Counted from the first letter of the stretch, positions 35,662-44,966 are shown. The stretch is 64,000 nucleotides of DNA from Ureibacillus galli (GCF_014836845.1 NZ_JACSQA010000001.1:277054-341053); one strand, 5' to 3'. Notes: generated by a model from the sequence alone, not told the origin. Program-made: numbers and translations.

Positions 35662-37086
35662 TTATTTATGAGCTGTTTTATTTGTTACCAATGCATTAGA
35701 TTTCTTTTGTTTTAAAGTAAATGCTACTAATAGCCCTATTAGAGCAATTATAGCTTCAATAATTAATGCCATCTGCACTGCCTCAGTCAAAAGATCATTC
35801 CCCATATGTTCCAAAGACCCACTCGTATTCAATGTAGCCGAAACGATTGCCATAATGACAGCCAACCCAACTGCGGAGCCAATTTGTTGACCTGTGTTTA
35901 TAATAGCAGATGCAACCCCTTGTTGTTTCATTTCAATACCGAGACTAGCAGCAATAAACATTGTTGTAAAAACAAAAGCCTGACCTAATCCTATAATAAT
36001 CGTACCTATTATCATTGCCAAAATAGAGCCATGTACAGTTAATTGGGTAACAATGATGAAACCTATCGCCCCAAGAACCATTCCAGTCCCCATTGTGCCA
36101 GCAATTCCTATTAGGTTAATCATTCGATTAATAAACTTAGATCCTACTAAAGCACTGAGAGTTAAAGGGAGGAAGCTCACTCCTGATTGAATCGCAGAGT
36201 AATGAAGTACTTCTTGAGTGTAAAGCGTCAAAAAATAATAAAGTGTTCCGAAAGATGCAGAAAACAAAGCTGCACAGATAGTCGCACTAATTAAACTACG
36301 GATACGAATCAGACTGGATGGAATTAATGGTTCTTTCGTTCGTTTTTCAATAAATACAAACAATAGTAGCAAACATAAACCTATCATTCCTGGAATAATA
36401 GTTGCATAATTTGTCCAGCCCTCAAGTGGGGATTGGATAAGATAATAAACAACTAAAATCATTCCTACAGTTACTGTAATCGTTCCTGCTAAGTCATAAT
36501 GCCTTGTAGTTTGTTTTACTTTACTCTCTTGAAGAGCAACTGGTGCTAGTAAAAGAACTAAAATTGTAATTGGCACATTCACTAAGAAAATTGCTTCCCA
36601 TCCAAAATAATTCGTCAAGAAGCCACCTAGCAATAACCCTAAGGATAATCCGACTCCTCCCATGGCTGCCCAAACTGACATCGCATTATTTCGTTCTTTA
36701 CCTTCCTCAAAATTTGACATAATCAACGATAAGGTTGCAGGAGATAATAATGCTCCACCTAGTCCTTGAATTCCTCTAGCAACAATAAGCATTATATCCG
36801 AGTTTACTAAACCTCCAAGTAAAGAACCAAAACCGAATAGTGCAGTTGCTATCATAAACATTCTTCTTCTTCCTAATAAATCTGATAATCTTCCTCCGAT
36901 TAGTAATAATCCACCATAGACTAAAGAAAATGCACTTACTACCCATTGTAATGAATTTGCCGAAAACCCTAATTCTGTAGCAATAGAAGGTAAACCAACA
37001 AAAATTATCGTGTAATCAAGTGCTAAAATTAATTGTGATACAGCTAAAAGCGTTAGAGCTAACCCCTTAAATTGTCTCTTTTCCAT
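35662..37086 (-). CDS. MFS drug exporter, DHA2 (14-TMS) family
   Basis: A 474-aa transporter with about 14 membrane segments, like EmrB/QacA. Visible signatures are LDYTIIFVGLPSIATELG (motif D1, residues 23-40), GGRLSDLLGRRRMFM (motif A, about 64-78) and LLLGGFLTNYFGWEAIF (motif C, about 155-170). It exports drugs or toxic compounds with proton antiport. A divergent-type operator palindrome lies directly upstream, and the TetR gene precedes it in the same direction. AAGGAAGGGG serves as the ribosome binding site. Confidence 0.93.
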   Translation of the reverse strand: MEKRQFKGLALTLLAVSQLILALDYTIIFVGLPSIATELGFSANSLQWVVSAFSLVYGGLLLIGGRLSDLLGRRRMFMIATALFGFGSLLGGLVNSDIMLIVARGIQGLGGALLSPATLSLIMSNFEEGKERNNAMSVWAAMGGVGLSLGLLLGGFLTNYFGWEAIFLVNVPITILVLLLAPVALQESKVKQTTRHYDLAGTITVTVGMILVVYYLIQSPLEGWTNYATIIPGMIGLCLLLLFVFIEKRTKEPLIPSSLIRIRSLISATICAALFSASFGTLYYFLTLYTQEVLHYSAIQSGVSFLPLTLSALVGSKFINRMINLIGIAGTMGTGMVLGAIGFIIVTQLTVHGSILAMIIGTIIIGLGQAFVFTTMFIAASLGIEMKQQGVASAIINTGQQIGSAVGLAVIMAIVSATLNTSGSLEHMGNDLLTEAVQMALIIEAIIALIGLLVAFTLKQKKSNALVTNKTAHK

Positions 37087-37104
37087 TAATTGAACCCCTT
37101 CCTT

Positions 37105-37124
37105 TATAGACCAATCAGTCTATA
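37105..37124. promoter_or_regulatory. TetR operator upstream of the exporter
   Basis: TATAGACCAATCAGTCTATA is an inverted repeat (TATAGAC/GTCTATA, 6-base centre). It shares AGAC...GTC with sites at 37175 and 37856. Confidence 0.65.
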
Positions 37125-37174
37125 ATTTGAATAAAAAATAGAATTGGATAAGAATATAAAAATAATAACCATAA

Positions 37175-37190
37175 CAGACCGAATAGTCCG
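37175..37190. promoter_or_regulatory. Second TetR operator-like site
   Basis: CAGACCGAATAGTCCG shares the spaced AGAC-x-GAATAGTC pattern of the autoregulatory site at 37856-37871. Confidence 0.5.
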
Positions 37191-37233
37191 GAATGATTAA
37201 AAATAGAATGAAGCCTTTAATTAAGCTTCACTT

Positions 37234-37815
37234 TTACTCCAATGTCGTAAGAATAACAGAAACAAAATCATCTAATACTTTAGGATCCGATGATAATTTA
37301 GCTACTTGCGTTAAAGAATATCGAGAGTGATTCAAATACTTAGCTAGTGCGGCTTTATCTTTTTGTTCCCCTAGTTCTCCCTGTTCTTGAGCACGCACTA
37401 ATGCTTTATAAAAAGCCTCTTCTAACCGCTTTAAATCTTGGTTAAAAAACTCTGCAATTTCCGAGTCATGGGGTACTTGAGCGATTGCACTATCCATAAT
37501 AAAACATTCTTTACGTTTTGCATCATCTTTTAGGACACTTATTGCCTCAAAGAATATTTCACTAATAGCCATTTTTGCTGACCCAGGACTCTCCAAACGT
37601 GCTATTACAGTAGCAGTTTTTTCATTTATATAATGTTTCACTGCAGAAATAAATAGGTCCCTTTTTGTCCCATAAGTGTCATACAAACTTTGACGTGCTA
37701 TTCCTAAACCTTCTAATAAGTTTTGTAGAGATGTGCCTTCATAACCATAATGACCGAATATTTCCATAGATTTACGCAGTACAATAGACGGGTCGAATTC
37801 TTTACTTCTTGCCAT
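37234..37815 (-). CDS. TetR/AcrR family transcriptional regulator
   Basis: A 193-aa regulator. The N-terminal TetR helix-turn-helix spans residues 8-55 (SIVLRKSMEIFGHYGYEGTS, LQNLLEGLGIARQSLYDTYG), and the rest is the helical ligand-binding domain. It sits 147 bases upstream of the DHA2 exporter gene in the same direction and, with three matching palindromes, should repress that gene and itself until a substrate binds. GGAGG precedes the ATG. Confidence 0.93.
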   Translation of the reverse strand: MARSKEFDPSIVLRKSMEIFGHYGYEGTSLQNLLEGLGIARQSLYDTYGTKRDLFISAVKHYINEKTATVIARLESPGSAKMAISEIFFEAISVLKDDAKRKECFIMDSAIAQVPHDSEIAEFFNQDLKRLEEAFYKALVRAQEQGELGEQKDKAALAKYLNHSRYSLTQVAKLSSDPKVLDDFVSVILTTLE

Positions 37816-37855
37816 TTTTCAACTACCTCCTTTCCGATTATTATTTTATTCATTT

Positions 37856-37871
37856 TAGACTGAATAGTCAA
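37856..37871. promoter_or_regulatory. TetR operator upstream of its own gene
   Basis: TAGACTGAATAGTCAA overlaps the region directly upstream of the tetR ribosome binding site (AGACT/AGTC arms). Confidence 0.6.
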
Positions 37872-37912
37872 TAATAGAATGCTAAAAACTGCGTATTTTC
37901 TGTTATAGTTTA

Positions 37913-38263
37913 GTGAGAGATGAAGTAAAATCTGAATTTGTAACACGATTTAAAGACAAAAATCTAACAATCATTTATCGTAGTGGTAGTGGAAACGGAA
38001 CTAACTTGACTCCTAGACCTCATGATACTGGTGGGCTTTCATATTATCTAAAAATGCCTAGCGGACAGTTCACGGCTACTACTATTCAAGCTGTTAATAA
38101 GACAGGATCATTAAAAGCAGTTAAGGATGGTAGTAATCATGCTTCTGTAAAAACAGTTAAAGCTTCAGAAATGCAAGGTTGGATTAACAGTAGAGGTAAC
38201 GCTAATAGCAAACCACATAAATTCACCAAGATTCTTCAAGGTATTTCTGTAAAGGTTAAATAA
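37913..38263 (+). CDS. Orphan polymorphic-toxin-like C-terminal domain
   Basis: A 116-aa frame that begins at a GTG without a ribosome binding site. Its body (FVTRFKDKNLTIIYRSGSGN, LTPRPHDTGGLSYYL, TTIQAVNKTGSLKAVKDG, MQGWINSRGNANSKPH) has the compact, basic, Gly-rich look of toxin C-terminal domains carried by large secreted proteins. No delivery or trafficking domains are present upstream, where the TetR operator region begins. It is followed 33 bases later by a DUF5071-like gene, which supports a toxin-immunity pair. The toxin activity is unknown to me. Confidence 0.55.
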   Translation: MRDEVKSEFVTRFKDKNLTIIYRSGSGNGTNLTPRPHDTGGLSYYLKMPSGQFTATTIQAVNKTGSLKAVKDGSNHASVKTVKASEMQGWINSRGNANSKPHKFTKILQGISVKVK

Positions 38264-38295
38264 GTTGATGGTGTAATGAAGGGTGTGTATTCTTT

Positions 38296-38751
38296 ATGGA
38301 AGATGATTTAGTTGTTTATTATTCATATAATCTAAATTGGATTTTGCCAAAGGAAATCCAAAATGAAGCGAAGGAGTTTCTTTACCAAATTCCAAATGGA
38401 AAATTACCACTTATTTTTCAAAAATATGCAAAAGAATGTTGGGAAAATGCAGTTGACATCGTAATCTCCATTGGATATCCAGAAAATGAACTAGCTTTGC
38501 CAAAGTTATATGAATTATTTAAAGATATGAATTGGCCTGGGGCATTAAAATCGTTAGAGTATCTCAAAAGCTTAGAGCGTTCTATAAATAGTAAACACTT
38601 AGAAAATGCTTGTTCCAAAGCTGTTGAAGAAAAGGATCTAGAGTGGTTATATTTTTTATTCGAAGTAAGTAAACAGCTTAACATTCAAGTTCAAGATTTT
38701 AGTAATTTTGATTTATATCATCAAATGAAAAATGCATACGAGGAAGCCTAA
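38296..38751 (+). CDS. DUF5071 domain protein, probable immunity protein
   Basis: A 151-aa helical protein. Its middle (KECWENAVDIVISIGYPENE, then LPKLYELFKDMNWPGALKSL) matches the DUF5071 pattern, in which a helical repeat ends in a D-x-N-W-P motif. DUF5071 proteins often lie beside polymorphic toxins and are considered immunity proteins. It follows the orphan toxin domain. No clear GGAGG precedes the ATG, but GGGTGTG is close. Confidence 0.7.
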   Translation: MEDDLVVYYSYNLNWILPKEIQNEAKEFLYQIPNGKLPLIFQKYAKECWENAVDIVISIGYPENELALPKLYELFKDMNWPGALKSLEYLKSLERSINSKHLENACSKAVEEKDLEWLYFLFEVSKQLNIQVQDFSNFDLYHQMKNAYEEA

Positions 38752-38781
38752 ACCAAAAGTAACTATACATTAGAAAAATAA

Positions 38782-38859
38782 GAGTTTCCAAATTGGCAAA
38801 GAATTTGTCAAATTACCTATATTGAAGAACAACCAAAGGTGGAACTATTTATAAATTAA
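38782..38859 (+). pseudogene. 25-codon remnant of another coding sequence
   Basis: In frame 38782-38859 the DNA reads EFPNWQRICQITYIEEQPKV and ends ELFIN with a stop. This amphipathic composition looks like the C-terminal end of a gene rather than random intergenic DNA. A stop codon sits directly upstream. It may be left from a second immunity gene. Confidence 0.35.
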
Positions 38860-38888
38860 CCCCCTCCTAAATTAGAACGGGGTTAATT
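38854..38888. terminator. Bidirectional terminator between the toxin island and comC
   Basis: AATTAACCCC and GGGGTTAATT pair around 15 bases. The flanks are T-rich on both strands but only moderately. Confidence 0.65.
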
Positions 38889-38942
38889 CTTGCATGAGCT
38901 GTAGAATAATTATTAATTTTTTACAATCCACACATTAAACTA

Positions 38943-39695
38943 CTATAAGTTACCTATATACCAATAAATAATTTTTTCCCCATAGAAATAAACGAAAATA
39001 GCAGAAATAGCAATTGCCGGACCAAAAGGAAATGGAGTCTTTTTGCCTTCACCTCTTATTTTTAACACTATGATCCCCGTAAGTAGTCCAATTACTGAAG
39101 CTAAAAACAAGGTCAATATCGTATTCATCCATCCTAAAACAAGCCCTATTAAAAAGAGGAGCTTAATATCTCCTCCCCCAACTCCTCCTTTTGACATAAC
39201 TGCAATGAAGTAAAGCATCCCAAATCCAATCATAGCACCTAAAACACTATCCCACCAAGGATCAAGAGGCTCTAATATTCTACCTAAAATTAAAAAAGGT
39301 AAGAAGAAAAGTAGTATTTTATCGGGGATAATCATGTAAACAATGTCGGAAACAACAATAATGATTAATAGAGAGATAAATAAGAGAACTACTGCTAATT
39401 CCGGAGTAAAACCGATTTTGTATGTAGCCATCGCATAGAGCATACCAGTCAAAAGCTCAATCCATAAATAGAGCGGAGAAATTTTCATTCCACATGTTCG
39501 ACATTTCCCCCTTAAACATAAATATGAAACTACAGGTATTAAGTCGAGGGATGTTAACCGCCGTTTACATTTTGAACAATGGGAAGGTGGTGCGACGATT
39601 GATTCATTTTTCGGAACTCTTAACCCTACTACGTTAAAAAAGGAACCAAATACAAGCCCGATGATGAATGGGAATACTACAAAACTAATTTCCAT
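38943..39695 (-). CDS. comC: Prepilin peptidase (A24, ComC-like)
   Basis: A 250-aa membrane enzyme that cleaves and methylates type IV prepilin-like proteins. Residues 30-100 hold the N-terminal zinc-binding domain with two CxxC pairs (HCSKCKRR and CRTCGMKI). The A24 aspartic protease pair is visible in VVSDIVYMIIPDK (about 114) and VGGGDIKLL (about 172). About eight membrane segments. It would process the com pseudopilins. AGAGGTG precedes the ATG. It is monocistronic here. Confidence 0.93.
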   Translation of the reverse strand: MEISFVVFPFIIGLVFGSFFNVVGLRVPKNESIVAPPSHCSKCKRRLTSLDLIPVVSYLCLRGKCRTCGMKISPLYLWIELLTGMLYAMATYKIGFTPELAVVLLFISLLIIIVVSDIVYMIIPDKILLFFLPFLILGRILEPLDPWWDSVLGAMIGFGMLYFIAVMSKGGVGGGDIKLLFLIGLVLGWMNTILTLFLASVIGLLTGIIVLKIRGEGKKTPFPFGPAIAISAIFVYFYGEKIIYWYIGNL

Positions 39696-39786
39696 TTACA
39701 ACACCTCTAAAACTTGTTAAATTAAAATATTTTAAAGTTATTAGAAATTTTTGTTAATATAGAGATATATTGGGGGTGATATTATA

Positions 39787-40113
39787 ATGCTGGTAGAAGT
39801 GGAATTTCCAAGCTTATTAACTATTGGTTTTACCATTGTCCTATTCATTTTTGCATTATCTACTATCATTTTGTGGGTTAAAAATAGAAGAAATGGTGTA
39901 GCCTATGCTTTTATTTTATTACACTTATTGCTATTATCAATTAGTTTTTATTTCTTTATGAATGCCTTTAATTTAGAAATCGATCAATATCATCCAATGG
40001 CTTCAGAAGAAAACTCTGCTCAACTCGGTATGGCAAGTTTCTTTTGGGCGATCAGTATGATTAGTCTATTAATCGCCATCTTTCAATTTACGACATATAC
40101 GAAGAATCGTTAA
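39787..40113 (+). CDS. Small membrane protein, 108 aa
   Basis: Three membrane segments (residues 8-27, 36-58 and 79-101) with a short acidic loop (EIDQYHPMASEENS). The family is not recognised. The ATG follows GGGGGTGAT, a strong site. It is divergent from comC and convergent with glnA, with a terminator between the last two. Confidence 0.75.
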   Translation: MLVEVEFPSLLTIGFTIVLFIFALSTIILWVKNRRNGVAYAFILLHLLLLSISFYFFMNAFNLEIDQYHPMASEENSAQLGMASFFWAISMISLLIAIFQFTTYTKNR

Positions 40114-40185
40114 TTGAAAGTAACTACTTTCCCTATCTATGACTACCTTTTACGAAGGCATTTTATACTTATTCCTTCATAATCA

Positions 40186-40219
40186 AAAAAACCCGGTACA
40201 CATCAATGTATACCGGGTA
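40186..40219 (-). terminator. glnRA terminator
   Basis: ACCCGGTA and TACCGGGT pair around ATGTGTA-type loop sequence and are followed by TTTTTTT on the minus strand. Confidence 0.85.
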
Positions 40220-40232
40220 GTGAAAATGACGA

Positions 40233-41567
40233 TTAGTACATTTTCATATATTGTTCGCGTTCCCAAGGGTGAACTGTTGTACGGAACATATCAAATTCAA
40301 TTTCTTTTGCTTCTTTAAAGTTCGCATAGATATGTTCACCTAGTGCACGTTTTACCACTTCATCTTTTTCTAATGCAACAAGTGCATCATTTAATGAAGC
40401 TGGTAGGTTGTCAATACCGTTCGCTTTACGCTCTTCTTCACTCATGATATAGATGTTACGGTTAATTGCAGCTGGTGGTGTCATTTTTTCACGAACACCT
40501 TCTAAACCAGACTCTAAAATAACAGCTAATGCTAAATAAGGGTTCGCAGATGGGTCTACTGAACGTAATTCGATACGAGTCGATAAACCACGGGAAGCTG
40601 GCACACGAATTAAAGGTGAACGGTTTTGAGCTGACCAAGCTACATAACATGGCGCTTCATAACCAGGCACTAAACGTTTATAAGAGTTTACTGTTGGATT
40701 TGTAATCGCTGTAAATCCTTGAACGTGAGCTAATACACCTGCCATGAATTGCATTGCCGTTTCAGATAAACCGATTTCAGCTTTTTCATCGTAGAATGCA
40801 TTTTCTTTCCCTTTGAATAAAGAAACGTTACAGTGCATTCCGGAACCTGCTTCACCAAATAGAGGTTTTGGCATAAATGTCGCATGTAATCCGTGTTTAC
40901 GTGCAATTGTTTTTACAACTAATTTGAATGTTTGAATGTTATCACATGCTTCGATAGCATTTGCATATTTGAAGTCAATTTCATGTTGTCCTGGAGCTAC
41001 TTCATGGTGAGATGCTTCAATTTCAAAGCCCATCTCTTCAAGCTCTAGCACGATATCACGACGACAGTTTTCTCCTAAATCAACTGGCGCTAAATCGAAG
41101 TAACCACCATTGTCATTTACTTCTAATGTTGGTTCACCTTTTGCATCCAATTTAAATAAGAAGAATTCTGGTTCTGGTCCAAGGTTGAAATGCGTGAAAC
41201 CTAACTCTTCCATTCCTTTTAATACGCGTTTTAAGTTGTTACGTGGATCCCCTGCAAACGGTTCACCAGTAGCAGTATAAATATCACAAATAAAACGTGC
41301 TACTTTACCGTTTTCAGTAGTCCATGGGAATACCATGAATGTGTCAAGATCAGGATATAAGTACATATCAGATTCTTCAATTCGAACAAAACCTTCGATA
41401 GAAGAACCATCAAACATCATTTTGTTATCTAATGCTTTGTCTAATTGACTTACAGGAATTTCAACGTTTTTAATTGTTCCTAGAATGTCAGTAAATTGTA
41501 GACGGATATATTTTACTTCTTTTTCTTCTACAAGACGTTTAATATCATCTTTTGTATATTTTGCCAC
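40233..41567 (-). CDS. glnA: Glutamine synthetase, type I
   Basis: A 444-aa enzyme that makes glutamine from glutamate, ammonia and ATP. The family motifs are visible: [18 protein letters not shown] (near residues 54-71), [26 protein letters not shown] (about 187-201), the ATP-binding [14 protein letters not shown] (about 235-248) and [13 protein letters not shown] (about 305). The start is a GTG at 41567 because the [15 protein letters not shown]-terminus then aligns with the family. A frame from 41603 is longer than usual. It is regulated by GlnR from the upstream operator. Confidence 0.97.
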   Translation of the reverse strand: MAKYTKDDIKRLVEEKEVKYIRLQFTDILGTIKNVEIPVSQLDKALDNKMMFDGSSIEGFVRIEESDMYLYPDLDTFMVFPWTTENGKVARFICDIYTATGEPFAGDPRNNLKRVLKGMEELGFTHFNLGPEPEFFLFKLDAKGEPTLEVNDNGGYFDLAPVDLGENCRRDIVLELEEMGFEIEASHHEVAPGQHEIDFKYANAIEACDNIQTFKLVVKTIARKHGLHATFMPKPLFGEAGSGMHCNVSLFKGKENAFYDEKAEIGLSETAMQFMAGVLAHVQGFTAITNPTVNSYKRLVPGYEAPCYVAWSAQNRSPLIRVPASRGLSTRIELRSVDPSANPYLALAVILESGLEGVREKMTPPAAINRNIYIMSEEERKANGIDNLPASLNDALVALEKDEVVKRALGEHIYANFKEAKEIEFDMFRTTVHPWEREQYMKMY

Positions 41568-41627
41568 AGTATTCCACACTCCTACTTTTCCCTTATTTAG
41601 CAAACTTCAATTTATAATTCACGCGCT

Positions 41628-42029
41628 TTATTGATAGAAGCGCGATAAATCCCCTTGTCGTAAAGAAGTTTTTTGATGGCGTCCAGTCATCCGCATTTCT
41701 TCACGTAATATACGACGCAACTCTGAATCTGAAATCTCTTCTTTTTCTTTTACAGCTTGAACCGCAGGATTGTTTTTCATTTCAAACACTTTCTTAATAC
41801 CTGCCATGTTCACGCCTTGCTCTAACATATCTTTTATATCCAGAAGTGTATCGACATCATTTAAAGAAAACATTCTTCGATTCCCTTCCGTACGGTGTGG
41901 CTGAATTAAATCGTGTTCTTCATAATAGCGAATTTGACGCGCAGAAAGTTCGGTTAATTGCATAACCGTACCAATCGGTAATAGCGGCATCGATCTTCGT
42001 AATTCACTTGATCTTCTTTCACTTCCCAT
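41628..42029 (-). CDS. glnR: GlnR, MerR-family nitrogen regulator
   Basis: A 133-aa repressor. The MerR-type winged helix ([40 protein letters not shown]) is followed by a dimerisation helix and a C-terminal autoinhibitory tail ([21 protein letters not shown]). When nitrogen is plentiful, GlnA in complex with glutamine activates GlnR to repress glnRA. A GlnR/TnrA box and strong promoter are found upstream. It is the first gene of the glnRA operon, with 60 bases before the glnA start. Confidence 0.97.
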   Translation of the reverse strand: MGSERRSSELRRSMPLLPIGTVMQLTELSARQIRYYEEHDLIQPHRTEGNRRMFSLNDVDTLLDIKDMLEQGVNMAGIKKVFEMKNNPAVQAVKEKEEISDSELRRILREEMRMTGRHQKTSLRQGDLSRFYQ

Positions 42030-42051
42030 TTAATTCACCTCCCTTGTTCAT

Positions 42052-42102
42052 ATCATACCTCCAGTAAGGTTGCTTGTCAATTCTACGTTAGAAAAACTAA
42101 CA
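42052..42102 (-). promoter_or_regulatory. glnRA promoter with GlnR/TnrA box
   Basis: On the minus strand, TTGACA (42080-42075) and TATGAT (42057-42052) are 17 bases apart. Just upstream of the -35, TGTTAGTTTTTCTAACG (42102-42086) matches the TGTNA-N7-TNACA GlnR box with one mismatch (last base). Confidence 0.88.
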
Positions 42103-42269
42103 TTAATAAAAAAACTGACAAATATTCTTTTATTTTAGTCAGAATTTGCTCACAATTGAATATTTTTAGTTTCTTTATTGTGACATGTACTGTTAAAAAG
42201 GGATTAAAAAACAGTAGATATACCGAAAAAATTTCCTATGGATGTTAGTCATATATTAAAAAAATTGAA

Positions 42270-42313
42270 TAAAAAACTGCAAAAACCATGGATTTACCAA
42301 CGGTTTCTGCAGT
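42270..42313 (-). terminator. Terminator of the BI-1-like membrane protein gene
   Basis: On the minus strand, ACTGCAGAAACC and GGTTTTTGCAGT pair (with an unpaired base) and are followed by TTTTTT. The remaining sequence 42103-42269 shows nothing. Confidence 0.75.
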
Positions 42314-42379
42314 ATAACCCAATATATTAAACATTCTACATAAAAATGTGAGGTATCTTTTGATTTATAATTTCATTAA

Positions 42380-42997
42380 CTAAAATCGAAACTTTTTAGA
42401 TGAAATGCCTAATTCAATCACAAGGTAAATTAAATTTAAATATAACCTAAGTGCGAAGAAAAGAATTTCACTTTCTCGAATATAATAATTTCGCATCAAA
42501 TCGATTTCATAGACTGTATAGAGGGCAAAGGCTAATACAATGATTCCTGCTACTACAAGGAAGAACGTACTACTTACTGGTATGAAAATATAAATAAATC
42601 CAAAGACAACAAAAACAATTAAAACAGTAAAAAAGTAAATTAGCACATCAGCAACAACGATAATATATCGCATTCCAATAAAAGCTAGTAATAAAAAAAC
42701 AATAATTGTACCAATAAACACTGAGACGACGAGTGCCGCGCCAAGCCATTCAATCAAAATGACAAGTAATAGGAAGTGGAGAATTCCCATTAAAAAAGGA
42801 ATAATAAAAATGATGGCACTTCCTAATCTCATTAAAAACGTGATAACAATCATCCCGATACAAATAATCGATAGTAGGATAACGACTGAAATAGGTAATA
42901 AAAGAGCAAACAATACGCCAATAACGGTAAGAACCCACATCAATATGAAATGTTTTAAAATGAGGTCGTAGTTCCGATTTCTACTAATTTGCCCCAT
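42380..42997 (-). CDS. Membrane protein resembling the Bax inhibitor-1 (UPF0005) family
   Basis: A 205-aa protein with about seven membrane segments. Its end (IVLAFALYTVYEIDLMRNYY, then ALRLYLNLIYLVIELGI) resembles the BI-1 signature, in which a Tyr-Asp/Glu motif precedes a final pair of helices. BI-1-type proteins are pH-gated calcium leak channels. The match is by eye and the usual Asp is Glu here. The start is the ATG at 42997, since TTGGGG lies upstream. It is inserted between glnR and ynbB, where B. subtilis has no gene. Confidence 0.6.
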   Translation of the reverse strand: MGQISRNRNYDLILKHFILMWVLTVIGVLFALLLPISVVILLSIICIGMIVITFLMRLGSAIIFIIPFLMGILHFLLLVILIEWLGAALVVSVFIGTIIVFLLLAFIGMRYIIVVADVLIYFFTVLIVFVVFGFIYIFIPVSSTFFLVVAGIIVLAFALYTVYEIDLMRNYYIRESEILFFALRLYLNLIYLVIELGISSKKFRF

Positions 42998-43097
42998 ACA
43001 CAACCCCAATCATGGAAAGTTTTATTATTACTATATTTTTTAAAGGGAAAGTATATTAATAAATTTCATAAAGATTCCTTTATTTTACTGGAAAATC

Positions 43098-43127
43098 AAA
43101 AAAGACGACTTACACACTTAAGTCGCC
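43098..43127 (-). terminator. ynbB terminator
   Basis: GGCGACTTA and TAAGTCGTC pair around 6 bases and are followed by TTTTTT on the minus strand. Confidence 0.82.
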
Positions 43128-43135
43128 TTCCTATC

Positions 43136-44383
43136 TTATTTTAATTTTTGCACTGCACTACAAACAGCATATCTCACATGTTCGTAAGTAAGTCCACCTT
43201 GAATATAAGCGGTATATGGGGGACGAATTGGACCATCTGCCGTTAGCTCAATACTAGAACCTTGTACAAATGTACCCGCTGCCATAATTACATCATCTTC
43301 ATAACCAGGCATATATGCTGGTACTGGGGCAAAATGAGCATTAATCGGTGATGCGGCTTGGATTTCTTGGCAAAACGCAACCATTTGATCAGCAGTTTGG
43401 AAAGAAACCGATTGAATTAAATCTGTACGTTTCGCTGAATAGTGAGGATATGTTGTCATACCAATTTCCTCTAACATGGCCGAAGTAAAGACAGCACCTT
43501 TCAAACTTTGTGCTACTACATGGGGTGCTAAAAAGAATCCTTGATAAAAGTCTGCTAACGTATTTAAAGAAGCACCTGCTTCCGCTCCAATACCTGGTGA
43601 AGTCATACGATAAGCGCATTTCTCTACTAAATCCATACGACCTGCAATATACCCACCTATTTTCGCAAGTCCACCACCCGGATTTTTAATTAACGAGCCT
43701 GCTATCAAGTCGGCTCCTACTTCAGTTGGTTCCTTTTTTTCAACAAATTCGCCGTAGCAATTGTCAACAAAGATGACCACATCGGACTTGATTTCTCGAA
43801 TTTTTTTACACATTTCTTGAATTTCTTCTATTGTAAAGGAGGGGCGTGTAGCATATCCTTTCGAACGTTGAATTGCAACCATTTTTGTACGGTCACCAAT
43901 CGCAGCGTTTACCCCTTCCCAGTCAATATATTGATCTTCGATTAAATCAACATGGGAATAACCAATTCCGAAATCTTTAAGAGAACCTGTATCCTTGTCT
44001 CCCCCATCAACAATCGATTGAAGAGTATCATACGGTTTTCCTGTAATGTATACTAATTCATCTCCAGGTCTTAACACACCAAATAAACTTAACGTAATCG
44101 CATGAGTACCTGAAATAATTTGACTACGAACGATGGCAGCCTCTGCTCCAAAAGTTTCCGCGTAAACCCGTTCTAAATTATCCCGACCTTCATCATCATA
44201 ACCGTAACCAGTAGATGGATGTAAATGAAAATCACTAACTTGATGTTTTCGAAAAGCGGCCAATACTTTTTGTTGATTGAAAAATGCCATTTCATCAATT
44301 TTTTTATGAAATGGCATTATTTTTTCTTCCACTTCTTTTGCTAATTGCAACGTCTCAGGCTGCAGAGTTGAAATAAATGCCAT
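43136..44383 (-). CDS. ynbB: YnbB, PLP-dependent methionine gamma-lyase family protein
   Basis: A 415-aa pyridoxal-phosphate protein of the Cys/Met-metabolism fold (often called aluminium resistance protein). HPSTGYGYDDEGRDNLER (near residues 57-74) opens the core, and the PLP Lys lies in DLIAGSLIKNPGGGLAKIGG (about 230-249). Downstream the family continues with MTSPGIGAEAG. It lies beside glnR in Bacillus. The true substrate is not established. GAGTTT with AAACGG gives a weak start region before the ATG. Confidence 0.92.
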   Translation of the reverse strand: MAFISTLQPETLQLAKEVEEKIMPFHKKIDEMAFFNQQKVLAAFRKHQVSDFHLHPSTGYGYDDEGRDNLERVYAETFGAEAAIVRSQIISGTHAITLSLFGVLRPGDELVYITGKPYDTLQSIVDGGDKDTGSLKDFGIGYSHVDLIEDQYIDWEGVNAAIGDRTKMVAIQRSKGYATRPSFTIEEIQEMCKKIREIKSDVVIFVDNCYGEFVEKKEPTEVGADLIAGSLIKNPGGGLAKIGGYIAGRMDLVEKCAYRMTSPGIGAEAGASLNTLADFYQGFFLAPHVVAQSLKGAVFTSAMLEEIGMTTYPHYSAKRTDLIQSVSFQTADQMVAFCQEIQAASPINAHFAPVPAYMPGYEDDVIMAAGTFVQGSSIELTADGPIRPPYTAYIQGGLTYEHVRYAVCSAVQKLK

Positions 44384-44527
44384 GTTTAAAACTCCGTTTC
44401 TTTTTACTACAGTAACTAAATATCCTATATCATCTTATCAATTCTGAGAAGCATTTCAACTATTTTAGAACAGAAAGTAGAAAGAAACGTTCCGACACCC
44501 GATTCAAAGGTAAAAAACATTTATTCA

Positions 44528-44731
44528 TTAACCAAAGAATAAGTCGAGTATATTCGAAGCTGTAGAAGCTTGTTTATTATAAAATTCCGAATAACCACAG
44601 TTCTTACAGTAAACTACGATAAATTCATTCTTTTGGACATCAAACATTTTTGATAACCCTGTACCTGTCATTGCCACTTCTTTTTTCGCTGCATTTTGAC
44701 TACCACATTTTATACAACCATTGTTTGCCAT
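44528..44731 (-). CDS. Small zinc-ribbon protein
   Basis: A 67-aa protein with two CxxC pairs, NNGCIKCGSQN (residues 6-9) and VYCKNCGYSEF (about 42-45), which form a zinc ribbon. The central loop (MTGTGLSKMFDVQKNEF) is conserved among homologues annotated as nucleic-acid-binding zinc-ribbon proteins, but the function is unknown. AAAGGGGG precedes the ATG, a good site. It is monocistronic here. Confidence 0.85.
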   Translation of the reverse strand: MANNGCIKCGSQNAAKKEVAMTGTGLSKMFDVQKNEFIVVYCKNCGYSEFYNKQASTASNILDLFFG

Positions 44732-44966
44732 GTAACAATTCCCCCTTTACATTTAATTTATATACGACCATAAATATGAATAGTTTCATTCACACGTTTG
44801 ACTATTTTTTAAGGACAAAAGGAACAATTTTACCTTTCGATATTTGCAATTATCGTTGTGTTTCTTTAGGGTTAAAGGATTTTCATTAAATTAAAAAAAT
44901 TCTCTTTACTATCCTCGATGAAACTGCTATTCTCAATGTTGCATGTTAAATGAAGGAGGCAATTTT

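Noticed and set aside
42114..42150. Second GlnR box (TGAC...GTCA pair) upstream of glnR
   Set aside because: The spacing between arms is much longer than the 7 bases of the GlnR/TnrA consensus.
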